Source of the DNA: an uncultured Oscillospiraceae bacterium | GTDB lineage: Bacteria; Bacillota; Clostridia; Oscillospirales; Oscillospiraceae | Assembly (NCBI GenBank): GCA_900756575.1 | Contig: CAAEKQ010000074.1 | Location: 1-47,600 of the forward strand | DNA length: 47,600 nt | Direction: 5' to 3' | In this document: in pieces, positions 16,713 through 24,521 of the stretch | Position numbering within the stretch: position 1 is the first letter of the stretch | How the letters are laid out: each line of letters begins with the position of its first letter | Notes under the pieces: model-generated | What the model saw: only the letters and a program-made list of their open reading frames with translations | Database searches by the model: none | What the model was told of the DNA's origin: nothing | Translations under genes and position numbers: made by a program

Positions 16713-17126
16713 CTAATTGTCCACTCTTGACCTCCTTTTCCGTTCACTTTCTGCTTTCTGCCGCCTGTGAACTTTAGCGGCACAGTCCGGGCAATATTTC
16801 GCCCTGTTGGACTTTGGTACAAAAGCCTGTCCGCAGATCACGCAGCGTTTGGTGTCCTTGTCCTTAAAAATCTCTGCTTCCAATGTCCCAAGTTGGGGCA
16901 AGACCGCATATCGGAACCACTTACAGCAGACCGAACAGGAAATGCACTGTGTACAGGTGTGGACGTCCCCATCATCCTGTTCCAGACAATTCCCATCGTC
17001 ATAGCTGCAACACTCACGGCGAAGAAGTGACTTTGCCTGTTTGTGCTGTGCCGGTGTCATACGGTACAGAGAACCATCTCGCTTGCGTTCAACAGGCGGC
17101 AGGTCTTTGTAGATTGGATTACTCAT
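16713..17126 (-). CDS. Cysteine-rich VLP-domain protein
   Basis: A 137-residue protein with an N-terminal Cys_rich_VLP domain. It contains the motif LPPVERKRDGSLYRMTPAQ, then a cluster CTQCISCSVC. A C-terminal zinc ribbon follows with CVICG and CPDC, plus a basic end. This family regularly accompanies RepA_N genes in mobile elements of gut Firmicutes, and its function is unknown. The start is the ATG at 17126. It faces away from the AT-rich cargo. Confidence 0.8.
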   Translation of the reverse strand: MSNPIYKDLPPVERKRDGSLYRMTPAQHKQAKSLLRRECCSYDDGNCLEQDDGDVHTCTQCISCSVCCKWFRYAVLPQLGTLEAEIFKDKDTKRCVICGQAFVPKSNRAKYCPDCAAKVHRRQKAESERKRRSRVDN

Positions 17127-17201
17127 TTACTGCCTCCATTCGTTGTATATTCTGTTTTCAAGGTGCGTCCGATCGATCGTGAGTAAAGTGTAACACGAAA
17201 A

Positions 17202-17237
17202 AAATGCAACTCTGGATTCCTTGCCAGAATTGCATTT
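17202..17237. repeat. 14-bp inverted repeat between divergent cargo and mobilization genes
   Basis: Arms AAATGCAACTCTGG (17202-17215) and CCAGAATTGCATTT (17224-17237), one mismatch, 8-base spacer. It stands just upstream of the cargo promoter. It could be an operator for the element's XRE regulator, or a transcription block. Confidence 0.55.
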
Positions 17238-17260
17238 GAGCGAAGTCTACACTTTGGATA

Positions 17261-17288
17261 TTGCATTTTTGCAATTCCGTAGTATAAT
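17261..17288 (+). promoter_or_regulatory. Promoter of the cargo genes
   Basis: TTGCAT (17261-17266) and TATAAT (17283-17288) with a 16-base spacer, 47 bases before the GNAT gene. Confidence 0.8.
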
Positions 17289-17334
17289 GATTGTAGATGT
17301 GCAAGCTGAAAGAGCAATGCAAATTTGAAAGGAT

Positions 17335-17799
17335 ATGAAGAAAATGATGATACTTACAAAAACTACCGAAAATCATATACAAGAATTGGTTGCTATATCA
17401 AAATCTGCATTTGATAGTGATATAACAGTTGGGGCTCCAGAAGTTGATGGACCACCAGAATATGACTCTGTAGAATGGCATATTGAGATGATGAATCAAG
17501 GACATTTATTTACCGCAATAATAGAAGATACGATTGTAGGTGGAGCAATTTTATTTGGAGATGAGAATACTCCATCATTTATGTATGTTGGAAGAATTTT
17601 TATATCACCCCAATTTTTTAGAAGAGGATATGGGATTGAATTAATGAAACAAATTGAATCAATGAATCCGAATGTTACTATGTGGAGTTTAGATACTCCC
17701 ATATGGAATCAAAGAACTAATAATTTTTACAAAAAAATTGGATATATAGAGAAAAGTAGAGATGAAGAAATGATTTATTATCAAAAAGGTTCATTATAA
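17335..17799 (+). CDS. GNAT acetyltransferase (AT-rich cargo)
   Basis: A 154-residue GNAT enzyme. The acetyl-CoA loop FRRGYGIELMKQIE follows VGRIFISPQF, and the late motif NFYKKIGYIEKS is typical. Small stand-alone GNATs in mobile elements often modify antibiotics or toxins, but nothing identifies the substrate here. Base composition is much richer in A and T than the host genes around the element, pointing to a different origin. Translation could start at 17335 or at the ATG three codons on, which is better spaced from AAAGG. Confidence 0.75.
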   Translation: MKKMMILTKTTENHIQELVAISKSAFDSDITVGAPEVDGPPEYDSVEWHIEMMNQGHLFTAIIEDTIVGGAILFGDENTPSFMYVGRIFISPQFFRRGYGIELMKQIESMNPNVTMWSLDTPIWNQRTNNFYKKIGYIEKSRDEEMIYYQKGSL

Positions 17800-17862
17800 A
17801 AAACTCTATATAGCTGATACACTTAAAAAATTTTCCAATTCCTAAACTGAAGGAGATCGTAT

Positions 17863-18669
17863 ATGAAACCTATCGAAGAAGATACACCGGGGCAGCGAAT
17901 TGCTAATTTATGCAAAGATTATGGTATATCACAGAAAGAGCTTGCAGAGAAAATCGGGCTGTCCGCTCCGCAGTTAAGCCGTATTATATCTGGTAAAACT
18001 CCAACGATTAACAGTGATGCCCTCATTGGAATTGCAGAAACATTTAAAGTGTCTACAGACTACATTCTCGGCTTATCTTCAATCAGTGTACGCAAGAGCT
18101 ATGACATTTCCCAACTCGGTTTATCCGAAAAAGCAGTCAAAGGACTTGTGACCAAAACCACAGATGTCGAGATGCTTAACCGCCTGCTGGAAAATCCAAA
18201 GTTTCCGCAGCTTCTCAATCTGATACGTATTTACTTTGAGGATACTGTGGCATTGGGAATGATGTCCCGAAACGATATGATAAATATGGCTACAACCTCT
18301 CTGACAGAATATATGCAGCAGAATCCGGCACACAAGGAAGAAGTAAAGCATGATATTCGCTTGCTGAACGCCCAGAAATTTGGCGAGCATGAAGCAGAAA
18401 TGGAACGTATTAAAAGTATATTTCTGTCCATTCTGCGAGAAATCAAGAGTGATATAGCTAATCATCATATGCCGGAACAAACTGCAAACTCAGAGTTATT
18501 ACAAAATATAATTACTTCGGCAAAAGAAAATCCGCCTGTAACGCTGGATGATGCACTATCTATGGTTACGGATCAGATGTCACAAGTAGTTAATATGGAT
18601 GATGAAATGAAAGATATGTTTAAAGATTTATTCTTACGGATGAATAGTCAAATAATAGAAGAAAAATAG
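17863..18669 (+). CDS. XRE-family transcriptional regulator of the mobile element
   Basis: A 268-residue regulator with an N-terminal helix-turn-helix (GISQKELAEKIGLSAPQLSRI, about residues 27-47) and a long helical C-terminal region with no recognised domain. AAGGAGATC lies 6 bases before the ATG. It lies between the GNAT and the kinase-like gene, all on the plus strand under one promoter. It probably controls the cargo or the recombination genes; the inverted repeat at 17202 is a candidate site. Confidence 0.8.
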   Translation: MKPIEEDTPGQRIANLCKDYGISQKELAEKIGLSAPQLSRIISGKTPTINSDALIGIAETFKVSTDYILGLSSISVRKSYDISQLGLSEKAVKGLVTKTTDVEMLNRLLENPKFPQLLNLIRIYFEDTVALGMMSRNDMINMATTSLTEYMQQNPAHKEEVKHDIRLLNAQKFGEHEAEMERIKSIFLSILREIKSDIANHHMPEQTANSELLQNIITSAKENPPVTLDDALSMVTDQMSQVVNMDDEMKDMFKDLFLRMNSQIIEEK

Positions 18670-18714
18670 AACGAAGGCATTCCCTCATTTTTAATGAAAA
18701 GAAGGAGATCGCAC

Positions 18715-19344
18715 ATGAAGTATTCCTTAGAGCAAGCAAAAGATATTATCTCAAAATCAATACAAGTAAATTCCCTTGAATTTATCGGATGTGGTAATCA
18801 CTCAGAAGCTTTTTGCGTCAATCATGAGATAGTCATTAAACTCCCTAAGCACCGAAAAGCCAGTGACTGTCTTAAAGTCGAAATGCAGGTATTACGAGGA
18901 TTGAATCAAAAAACATCTTTAGACATTCCAAATGTTCTTTTTGACGGCATATTTTCCGCTAACAATGAGAAGTTCGTGTATTTTGCTTCCAAACGATTGA
19001 ACGGTAAAAATTTATCCAAAAAAGAATTTATAACCTTGGATGAAAGAACTCTTGTTAAAAATGCAGAAATTATAGCAAGTTTTTTGTATCATCTACATAA
19101 TGAAAAACAGATCTTGCCCATCAAAAGAAAAGATTTCGTTTTGCTACATGGTGACTTTAGTCTCAACCACATATTGTTTAACGATGAAAATGTTGTATGT
19201 GGAGTTCTTGATTTTGGAGATAGTCGGATTGGAAAATTCAAAAGCGATTTTATTTATCTACTCGATGATGAAGATGACGAAGAATTTGGGGCAGAGTTTG
19301 GAAAACTGGTATTGAAAAAGTATGAAAGTTTTTATTCGAGGTGA
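18715..19344 (+). CDS. Aminoglycoside phosphotransferase APH(2'')-like, C-terminally short
   Basis: A 209-residue kinase-fold protein. The N-lobe has GCGNHSEAFCVNHEIVIKLP, the catalytic loop is LLHGDFSLNHILF (HGDxxxxN), and the metal-binding motif is VLDFGDSRIG. It is followed by an acidic helix (LLDDEDDEEFGAEFG) as in APH(2'') enzymes, which phosphorylate gentamicin-type drugs. Those enzymes have about 300 residues; here the frame stops soon after that helix, so a C-terminal part is absent. It could be inactive, or a shorter relative. AT-rich like its neighbours. The start follows GGAGAT. Confidence 0.72.
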   Translation: MKYSLEQAKDIISKSIQVNSLEFIGCGNHSEAFCVNHEIVIKLPKHRKASDCLKVEMQVLRGLNQKTSLDIPNVLFDGIFSANNEKFVYFASKRLNGKNLSKKEFITLDERTLVKNAEIIASFLYHLHNEKQILPIKRKDFVLLHGDFSLNHILFNDENVVCGVLDFGDSRIGKFKSDFIYLLDDEDDEEFGAEFGKLVLKKYESFYSR

Positions 19345-19550
19345 CAAAAAAATATTAATAATTTAGAACGATGGCATGATAATAAAAGATAATGAGCCGG
19401 AAGTTTCATATACGCCCTGTCTGCTGACGAAACCAGCTCTGCATTTATGGTTTCCCCGACCACAAATACAGCCTGTTTTCCTGCTCTTTCAAATCAGTAG
19501 CATGCCCCGTGTGCTACAGCATTTTCACAGCAACGCCGACAGAGCGTATA
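19345..19550. other. Gene-free part of the mobile element
   Basis: From the end of the kinase-like gene to the candidate oriT. After the kinase stop codon, the same frame stays open for about 15 further codons (NINNLERWHDNKR) before another stop, perhaps remains of the lost C-terminus. No other gene is visible. Confidence 0.4.
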
Positions 19551-19615
19551 ACACACTACACTTTGCCATGCAAAGTCGTGTGCCAAAAGGAGCGTTTGCC
19601 CCCTTTGGATACCCC
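19551..19615. other. Candidate origin of transfer with two hairpins
   Basis: A perfect stem ACTTTGC-CAT-GCAAAGT (19560-19576) is followed after 6 bases by a second stem, CCAAAAGGAGC / GCCCCCTTTGG around GTTT (19583-19608), then ATACCCCC. Two neighbouring hairpins in a gene-free patch next to mobilization genes are typical for oriT. I find this more oriT-like than the hairpin near 16052, but the relaxase gene is 3.5 kb away. Confidence 0.45.
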
Positions 19616-19680
19616 CATATTTTCGTGTCTGCCAATAGAAAACTGAAACTATCCAGTTCCCCATCCTTGCCCCGAAAATA

Positions 19681-19734
19681 CAGAAACAGGCACAGCCTTC
19701 ATCTTTAAAGTGATGAAGTCCGTGCCTGTTTCTG
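19681..19734 (-). terminator. Hairpin after tnpV
   Basis: Arms CAGAAACAGGCAC and GTGCCTGTTTCTG (13 bp) with inner TTCATC/GATGAA pairing, directly after the tnpV stop. On the minus strand TATTTTCG follows. Confidence 0.7.
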
Positions 19735-19735
19735 T

Positions 19736-20113
19736 TTAGCCGTATACGATTTCGCTCAGCACGATTTCTTTCGCTCTGTTGCAGATGCTATTGCATCTTC
19801 GCACCCATTCTATCTGATCGTGCGCTTTCAGTTCCTCGGTGACACCCTCGGCAACTTTCATCTGTGCGATAATCGTATCCAGCCTTTCCTGCGCCTGTTC
19901 GTTCACATCTGCAAGATATGACCACAGTTTGCAGGATAATATCAGCTCGCTATATCTCGCCGGATATTTTTCTTTCAGAAATTCCCTGTGCAATCGCCCA
20001 AACTTTCCAATAGGGCGATTTTCCTCCGGCAATTTCAAATCTGGGATATAATAATCTCCGACCAGTACATAATCAATTCCGTTTTTTGTCTTTCTCTGTT
20101 TCAGTTCGTTCAT
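19736..20113 (-). CDS. tnpV: TnpV family transposon-encoded protein
   Basis: A 125-residue protein that matches TnpV of Tn4451-like elements. It shows RPIGKFGRLHREFLKEKYP near the middle and AEGVTEELKAHDQIEWVRR near the end. Its role is unknown. Three ATG codons lie close together; the one at 20113 is best placed, 7 bases after GGAGGT. It is the outermost gene at the right end of the element and faces inward. Confidence 0.82.
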   Translation of the reverse strand: MNELKQRKTKNGIDYVLVGDYYIPDLKLPEENRPIGKFGRLHREFLKEKYPARYSELILSCKLWSYLADVNEQAQERLDTIIAQMKVAEGVTEELKAHDQIEWVRRCNSICNRAKEIVLSEIVYG

Positions 20114-20174
20114 GTTCATTACCTCCATGTTTTGTTTATGGCAAGTAATGCGTAAGCGTGGGTTTATGGTGTGG

Positions 20175-20194
20175 TATCTTTAACTTTGGGAAAC
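20175..20194. repeat. Right terminal inverted repeat of the mobile element
   Basis: The counterpart of 13057-13076; read on the minus strand it is GTTTCCCAAAGTTAAAGATA. The host gene resumes at 20196. Confidence 0.75.
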
Positions 20195-20195
20195 T

Positions 20196-20311
20196 CCGCA
20201 CTCCCACCTGGATATGGTCTGTGCGCTGACGTTCAGCGCCTCCGCCGCCTGCTCCTGGGTGAGCTTTTTCGCCACCCGCAATCCTTTGAGATTTTCCGAT
20301 AGTCGTTCCAT
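20196..20311 (-). pseudogene. XRE-TPR regulator, N-terminal part (gene split by insertion)
   Basis: The start of the regulator whose remainder is at 12249-13055. It encodes MERLSENLKGLRVAKKLTQE and most of an HTH domain (QAAEALNVSAQTISRWECG), preceded by GGGAGA. Past the junction it runs into the element and stops at 20180, so only a 43-residue peptide could be made. The HTH is complete up to the third helix. Confidence 0.85.
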
Positions 20312-20482
20312 GTGATGTTCTCCCTTCTATGTTGAATCAGGAGCTCCTTTGACTCTATTATACCGCGCCTGGCCGAAAACGCCACCCCATATTCCGCAAG
20401 CCCCCTCGCAAATGCTGCTTAGTCTCCACATTTTGCAGACACCTTTCCCATTTTTCCGTCAAACATCTGTTGATTCTGCGGA

Positions 20483-20511
20483 TTGTAACCCCCACCCCGC
20501 CATGCTATACT
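20483..20511 (+). promoter_or_regulatory. Promoter of the first MATE gene
   Basis: TTGTAA (20483-20488) and TATACT (20506-20511), 17-base spacer, 46 bases before the start at 20557. Confidence 0.7.
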
Positions 20512-20556
20512 ATGGCAGCAAGTTTCCCGCAAGGCAGCAAAGGAGATGCCCTTCCG

Positions 20557-21921
20557 ATGTCAAACACCCGCAGCATTAACATGACTTCCGGTTCCCTGTG
20601 GAAGAATATATTCTTCTTCAGCATTCCGCTGATGTTTTCTCAGATTCTCGAGGTACTGTTCAACCTCAGTGACGTTGCCATTGCCGGAAAATTCGCCGGC
20701 TATCATGCCCTGGGCTCCGTGGGCTCCACCACCCTTTTGGTCAGCCTGTTCACGGGCTTCCTGCTGGGCATGGGCAGCGGCGTCAACGTCCGGACGGCCC
20801 ATGAACTGGGTGTGGGAGATCGGGAGGCCATTTCGGGTACCATTCATACTTCACTGATTCTCTGCACGCTCATGGGCCTGCTGGTCTGTCTTTCCTGCCT
20901 GTTCTTCGCGGCCCCCATGCTCCGGCTGCTGGGCACCAAGGACGAGCTTATGGACGGCGCTGTGACCTATCTCAAGATCTACGCCCTGGGTATGCCCGCC
21001 ATGGGAATTTACAACTGCGGCAACGGTATTCTCAGCGCCTGCGGTGATACCCGCCGCCCCCTGTACTATCTGACCATTGCAGGCATTCTCAATGTCATCC
21101 TCAATCTGTTTTTCGTGATCGTCTGCCATATGGCCGCTGCCGGTGTAGCCGTCGCCAGCGCCATTTCTCAGTATCTCTCCGCCGTTCTGATTCTCCGGAA
21201 TCTCCTGCGTCGGAAGGATGCCTGCCGAATTCATCCCAAGCAGCTGCGGCTTCATCCCGCCGCAACCCGCGCCGTGCTCCTGATTGGCATTCCCACCGGC
21301 ATTCAAAACGCGCTGTTTGCCATTGCCAATCTGTTTGTCCAGTCCGGCGTCAACTCCTTCGATGCGGTGATGGTATCCGGCAATGCTGCCGCAGCCAATG
21401 CCGATGCGCTGATTTATAACGTCATGGCCGCCTTCCATACCGCCTGCGCCAGCTTTGTCAGCCGGAATCTCGGAGCAGGAAACCGGAACCGGATGATGAA
21501 AAGCTACCTCATCAGCCTCACTTATTCCTTCCTCTCTGGGGCGCTGTTGGGCGGGCTGCTGCTGATCTTCGGTCGGCAGTTCCTTTCCCTGTTTGCCAAT
21601 GAGTCCTCGGTCATTGACGCAGGCATGGAGCGGCTCCAGATCATGGGCTGGTGCTACTCTGTCAGTGCCTTTATGGACTGCACCATCGCGGCTTCCCGGG
21701 GCATCGGCAAGAGTATTCCGCCCACGGTGATTGTGATTATGGGCTCCTGCGTGTTCCGGATCATCTGGGTCTATACAATTTTCGCCTATTTCCGCACCAT
21801 TCCTTCCCTGTACCTGCTCTATATTTTCTCCTGGGCCATTACCGCCGCTGCGGAAATCATCTATTTTCTGGTCAGCTACCGAAAGCTCATGCGCAGCCCC
21901 GCAGCCCATCTCGCCGCATAA
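20557..21921 (+). CDS. MATE family efflux transporter
   Basis: A 454-residue, twelve-helix membrane antiporter of the MATE superfamily, which exports drugs or metabolites using a Na+ or H+ gradient. The N-lobe starts IPLMFSQILEVLFNLSDVAIAG, and LGTKDELMDGAVTYLKIY and CGDTRRPLYY are characteristic. The start is set by AAGGAGA 10 bases upstream; a longer upstream frame covers the promoter and is not used. Convergent with a second MATE gene, and they share a terminator. Substrate unknown. Confidence 0.88.
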   Translation: MSNTRSINMTSGSLWKNIFFFSIPLMFSQILEVLFNLSDVAIAGKFAGYHALGSVGSTTLLVSLFTGFLLGMGSGVNVRTAHELGVGDREAISGTIHTSLILCTLMGLLVCLSCLFFAAPMLRLLGTKDELMDGAVTYLKIYALGMPAMGIYNCGNGILSACGDTRRPLYYLTIAGILNVILNLFFVIVCHMAAAGVAVASAISQYLSAVLILRNLLRRKDACRIHPKQLRLHPAATRAVLLIGIPTGIQNALFAIANLFVQSGVNSFDAVMVSGNAAAANADALIYNVMAAFHTACASFVSRNLGAGNRNRMMKSYLISLTYSFLSGALLGGLLLIFGRQFLSLFANESSVIDAGMERLQIMGWCYSVSAFMDCTIAASRGIGKSIPPTVIVIMGSCVFRIIWVYTIFAYFRTIPSLYLLYIFSWAITAAAEIIYFLVSYRKLMRSPAAHLAA

Positions 21922-21927
21922 AGAATT

Positions 21928-21956
21928 CGTCTGCACTCCGTTTTGGAATGCAGACG
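21928..21956. terminator. Bidirectional terminator between MATE genes
   Basis: CGTCTGCACTCC / GGAATGCAGACG stem with one mismatch, followed by ATTTTTATG on the plus strand, between two convergent genes. Confidence 0.85.
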
Positions 21957-21960
21957 ATTT

Positions 21961-23292
21961 TTATGCATTCATACGATCCGGCAAAGGCCGCAGCTTCATC
22001 CAAATAAGCCCCACCGTATCCGCCAGCGCCCAGCCGATGGGAATGGCCAGCCAGATGCCCGTTACGCCAATCATTCCGGCAGTTCCATAGGCCAGCCCCA
22101 CCCGGGTGCCCAGGGAGATCACCGTCAGCACCACGGACATCCCCGGCTTTTTAATGGCCCGGTAGTAGCCATAGAGCAGGAACAGAACGCCGATACCAAA
22201 ATAGCAGGCCCCCTCCATGCGGAGATAGGTCACTCCGGCGGCAATCACCGCATCCTCGCCGGTTTTCACGAAAATCCCCATCAGCGGCCCCGCAAACAGG
22301 CACACCAGCCCGGAAATCACCACGGAAAATACAATCGTCAGCCCCAGCGCCGTCCGGGTTCCCTTGCAAATCCGTTCCCGCTGCCCGGCCCCATAGTTCT
22401 GGGCCACAAACGTAGAAAAGGCATTGCCGAAATCCTGCACCGGAAGATAGGCAAAGGTGTCGATTTTCACCGCCGCCGCAAAGGCCGCCATAATCACTGT
22501 ACCAAAGCTGTTCACCAGCCCCTGCACCATGAGAATGCCGAAATTCATCACCGATTGCTGGAGGCAGGTCAGGGCCGACAGACTGCCGATCTCCCGGAAC
22601 ACCGCCTTTTGCAGCTTCATTTCTCCCCGCTTGGGCAGCAGCTCCGGGGCCTTTTTTGCCATGTAAATGGCAATGCCGATGCCCGAGGCGTATTGGCTAA
22701 TGACCGTAGCCGCCGCGCCGGTGATTCCCCAGCGCAGCACCGCCACAAACAGCAGATCCAGCACAATATTCCCCACCGCCGACACCGCCAGAAACACCAG
22801 CGGCACCACGGAGTTTCCCACCGCCCGCAGCAGGCAGGCGCAGAAATTATAGATGGATGTTGCCAGAATTCCGCCGAAAATCACCAACAGATAGGCCCGC
22901 ATCCCCGGCAAAACATCCTCCGGCACCCGCAGGAACCACAGAATTCCGTCCAACCCCAAATACACCAGCAGATTTACCGCCAGCGTTGCCGCAAAAATGA
23001 GCACCGCCCCATGGAGCACCCCCAGCCGTAGCCGCCGCGCATCTCCCTGCCCCAGGCAAATGGAATACAGCGCCCCCGCGCCCATGCTGAGCCCCAGAAA
23101 AATCGAGGTCAAAAACGTCATGAGCGTATAGGCCGAGCCCACCGCCGCCAATGCTCCGCTGCCCAGCACCCGGCCAACGATCAATGTGTCGGCAATGTTG
23201 TAAAGCTGCTGGAGCAGATTGCCCGTAATCATGGGCAGGGCAAATAAAACCATACTATGGCCAATTGGCCCATGGGTCAAATCCCGCTGCAC
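21961..23292 (-). CDS. MATE family efflux transporter
   Basis: A 443-residue MATE exporter with the family's FALPMITGNLLQQLYNIADTLIVG opening split over the first helices, GSAYTLMTFL and a second-lobe start near residue 225. It is of the NorM/DinF-like type common in Clostridia. The start is a GTG at 23292 with GGAGG 8 bases upstream. It is not closely similar to its convergent neighbour, so the pair is not a recent tandem copy. Substrate unknown. Confidence 0.87.
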   Translation of the reverse strand: MQRDLTHGPIGHSMVLFALPMITGNLLQQLYNIADTLIVGRVLGSGALAAVGSAYTLMTFLTSIFLGLSMGAGALYSICLGQGDARRLRLGVLHGAVLIFAATLAVNLLVYLGLDGILWFLRVPEDVLPGMRAYLLVIFGGILATSIYNFCACLLRAVGNSVVPLVFLAVSAVGNIVLDLLFVAVLRWGITGAAATVISQYASGIGIAIYMAKKAPELLPKRGEMKLQKAVFREIGSLSALTCLQQSVMNFGILMVQGLVNSFGTVIMAAFAAAVKIDTFAYLPVQDFGNAFSTFVAQNYGAGQRERICKGTRTALGLTIVFSVVISGLVCLFAGPLMGIFVKTGEDAVIAAGVTYLRMEGACYFGIGVLFLLYGYYRAIKKPGMSVVLTVISLGTRVGLAYGTAGMIGVTGIWLAIPIGWALADTVGLIWMKLRPLPDRMNA

Positions 23293-23317
23293 CTTGGTTT
23301 CCTCCGTTCTCCGTCAA

Positions 23318-23359
23318 AAATCCGTCCTCTGTCCAACAATCCGGACGGAGGACGGATTT
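23318..23359 (-). terminator. Terminator after the LysR gene
   Basis: AAATCCGTCCTC / GAGGACGGATTT with inner GTCC/GGAC pairing; on the minus strand a TTTTTGACGG run follows. It lies between the LysR stop and the MATE start. Confidence 0.8.
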
Positions 23360-23361
23360 AT

Positions 23362-24246
23362 TTATGGAATGTCGCCCTGCAAAACCTTCATGACATTCTG
23401 CACCACCGGGCGATAATCACCCTGAACGCTGGCTGCTACCACGTACATATCCGCTCCGGGAATGGGAATCGTCCGCACCGCGCTGTCGTGGCTCAGCCGG
23501 GTGTTCTGATCCAGCAGTGCCACCCCAACGCCCATTTCCACACATAAAATCAGCGACTCCAAACTCCGGGGCTTCCGGACAATATGGGGCGTAAAGCCTG
23601 ATCTCTGACACTGCCGCACCAGTCGCTCATAGCCCACCGGAGATTCCTCGGGGGAGATGACTACAAAGTTCTCATTCTTGAGCTGGGCCATCTCCAGTTC
23701 CGGCTCCTGGGCCAGGGGATGATTCCGATGGATGGCGATGGCAGGTGGCTGGGGGAATACCGGCACCGAATAGAACTCCTTTTCCTCCTCCACGTCAAAG
23801 TCCAACGTGACAATCAGGTCATAGTGACCGTTTTTGAGGCCGCTACGTAGGTTCGAAAACGAGTTGCGCTCCAGCTCCAATTCAAGGTTGGGGTACAGCG
23901 CCTGGGCCAGATTCAATCGGGTCAGCAATAGCGCGCTGACCTCCTGCCCCTCCAGAATGCCGATGTTCAGCCGCGCTTCCTCCCGGCGGGATAGCTGCCG
24001 CGCCTGGTCAAAAAGCTGCTCCAGTTCATCCGGCAGATCCTTGAGCCGGTCATAGAGCAGCTGCCCGGCGGGGGTGAGCTTTACGGCACGCTTGCTCCGG
24101 ACAAACAGTGAAAAATCCAGTTCCTGTTCCATCTGGGCAATCTGCTTGGACACATTGGGCTGGGCCGTGTAGAGACGCCGGGCCGCCTCTGAGAAATTAC
24201 CGCACCGGGCGACCTCTACAAAATACCGGATTTTTGTCAAATTCAT
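23362..24246 (-). CDS. LysR-type transcriptional regulator
   Basis: A 294-residue LysR regulator. The N-terminal winged HTH is seen in YFVEVARCGNFSEAARRLY, then TAQPNVSKQIAQMEQELDF, then LTPAGQLL. The rest is a substrate-binding-like effector domain (about residues 90-290). It is divergent from the flavodoxin-ADH-OYE-MFS operon with a 275-base control region between them, the usual arrangement for a LysR protein that senses the pathway substrate and activates the operon. Effector unknown. Confidence 0.92.
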   Translation of the reverse strand: MNLTKIRYFVEVARCGNFSEAARRLYTAQPNVSKQIAQMEQELDFSLFVRSKRAVKLTPAGQLLYDRLKDLPDELEQLFDQARQLSRREEARLNIGILEGQEVSALLLTRLNLAQALYPNLELELERNSFSNLRSGLKNGHYDLIVTLDFDVEEEKEFYSVPVFPQPPAIAIHRNHPLAQEPELEMAQLKNENFVVISPEESPVGYERLVRQCQRSGFTPHIVRKPRSLESLILCVEMGVGVALLDQNTRLSHDSAVRTIPIPGADMYVVAASVQGDYRPVVQNVMKVLQGDIP

Positions 24247-24284
24247 GGCGCGCTCCCCCCGATTTCATCGGATTTCTTTTTGAT

Positions 24285-24313
24285 ATTATAGCATATTACC
24301 AAATGCGCCGCAA
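24285..24313 (-). promoter_or_regulatory. Promoter of the LysR gene
   Basis: On the minus strand TATAAT (24285-24290) is perfect and TTGCGG (24308-24313) a weak -35 at 17 bases. A weak -35 fits autoregulation, which is common in LysR genes. Confidence 0.6.
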
Positions 24314-24365
24314 TGGATTTTATGCAAATACACAAGAAACCACCAGAACTATTCCGAATGATATA

Positions 24366-24416
24366 TCAATATTGCCAATTTGGATATTTCACAGAATCCA
24401 TTTGGACTGTTATACT
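24366..24416 (+). promoter_or_regulatory. Promoter and probable LysR site of the flavodoxin operon
   Basis: TTCACA (24388-24393) and TATACT (24411-24416) with a 17-base spacer. Just upstream a CCAA-T-TTGG dyad in an AT-rich setting (about 24370-24388) is a plausible LysR box. Seen: the boxes and the dyad. Inferred: LysR binding. Confidence 0.65.
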
Positions 24417-24436
24417 GAGTTTGTCAAAAAGTTAAC

Positions 24437-24490
24437 GAGAAAGCCCGTGTCACCCCTCCGGAATTGACCAGCCGGAGGCGGGGCTTTCTC
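24437..24490 (+). promoter_or_regulatory. Leader hairpin of the flavodoxin-OYE operon
   Basis: An outer 10-bp stem GAGAAAGCCC / GGGCTTTCTC and an inner stem CCTCCGG / CCGGAGG enclose the loop AATTGACCAG. It starts about 15 bases after the likely transcription start and ends 31 bases before the flavodoxin ATG. There is no U-tract after it, so it is not a plain terminator. The loop shares TTGACC(A/G)G with two hairpins at 28548-28598 in the same operon. Confidence 0.75.
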
Positions 24491-24521
24491 CATGAAACAA
24501 GATCAAAGGAGGAACTTTCTA

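Larger units (their letters stand above)
13056..20195. mobile_element. 7.14-kb mobilizable element with large serine recombinase
   Basis: The element lies inside an XRE-TPR gene and is bounded by 20-base imperfect inverted repeats, GTTTCCC(TT/AA)AGTTAAAGATA, with two mismatches. A CC core (GG on the gene strand) is present at 13054-13055 and 20196-20197, and collapsing it restores the host frame. It carries, on the minus strand, a serine recombinase, a TnpW-like protein, a MobV relaxase, a RepA_N remnant, a Cys_rich_VLP protein and TnpV. A plus-strand AT-rich cargo holds a GNAT, an XRE regulator and an APH-like gene. The layout resembles Tn4451-type mobilizable transposons: it can integrate by itself but needs a helper for conjugation. 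Confidence 0.85.

Noticed and set aside
20557..23292. Recent duplication of a MATE gene
   Set aside because: The two convergent MATE proteins differ in motifs and length and show no long identical stretch.
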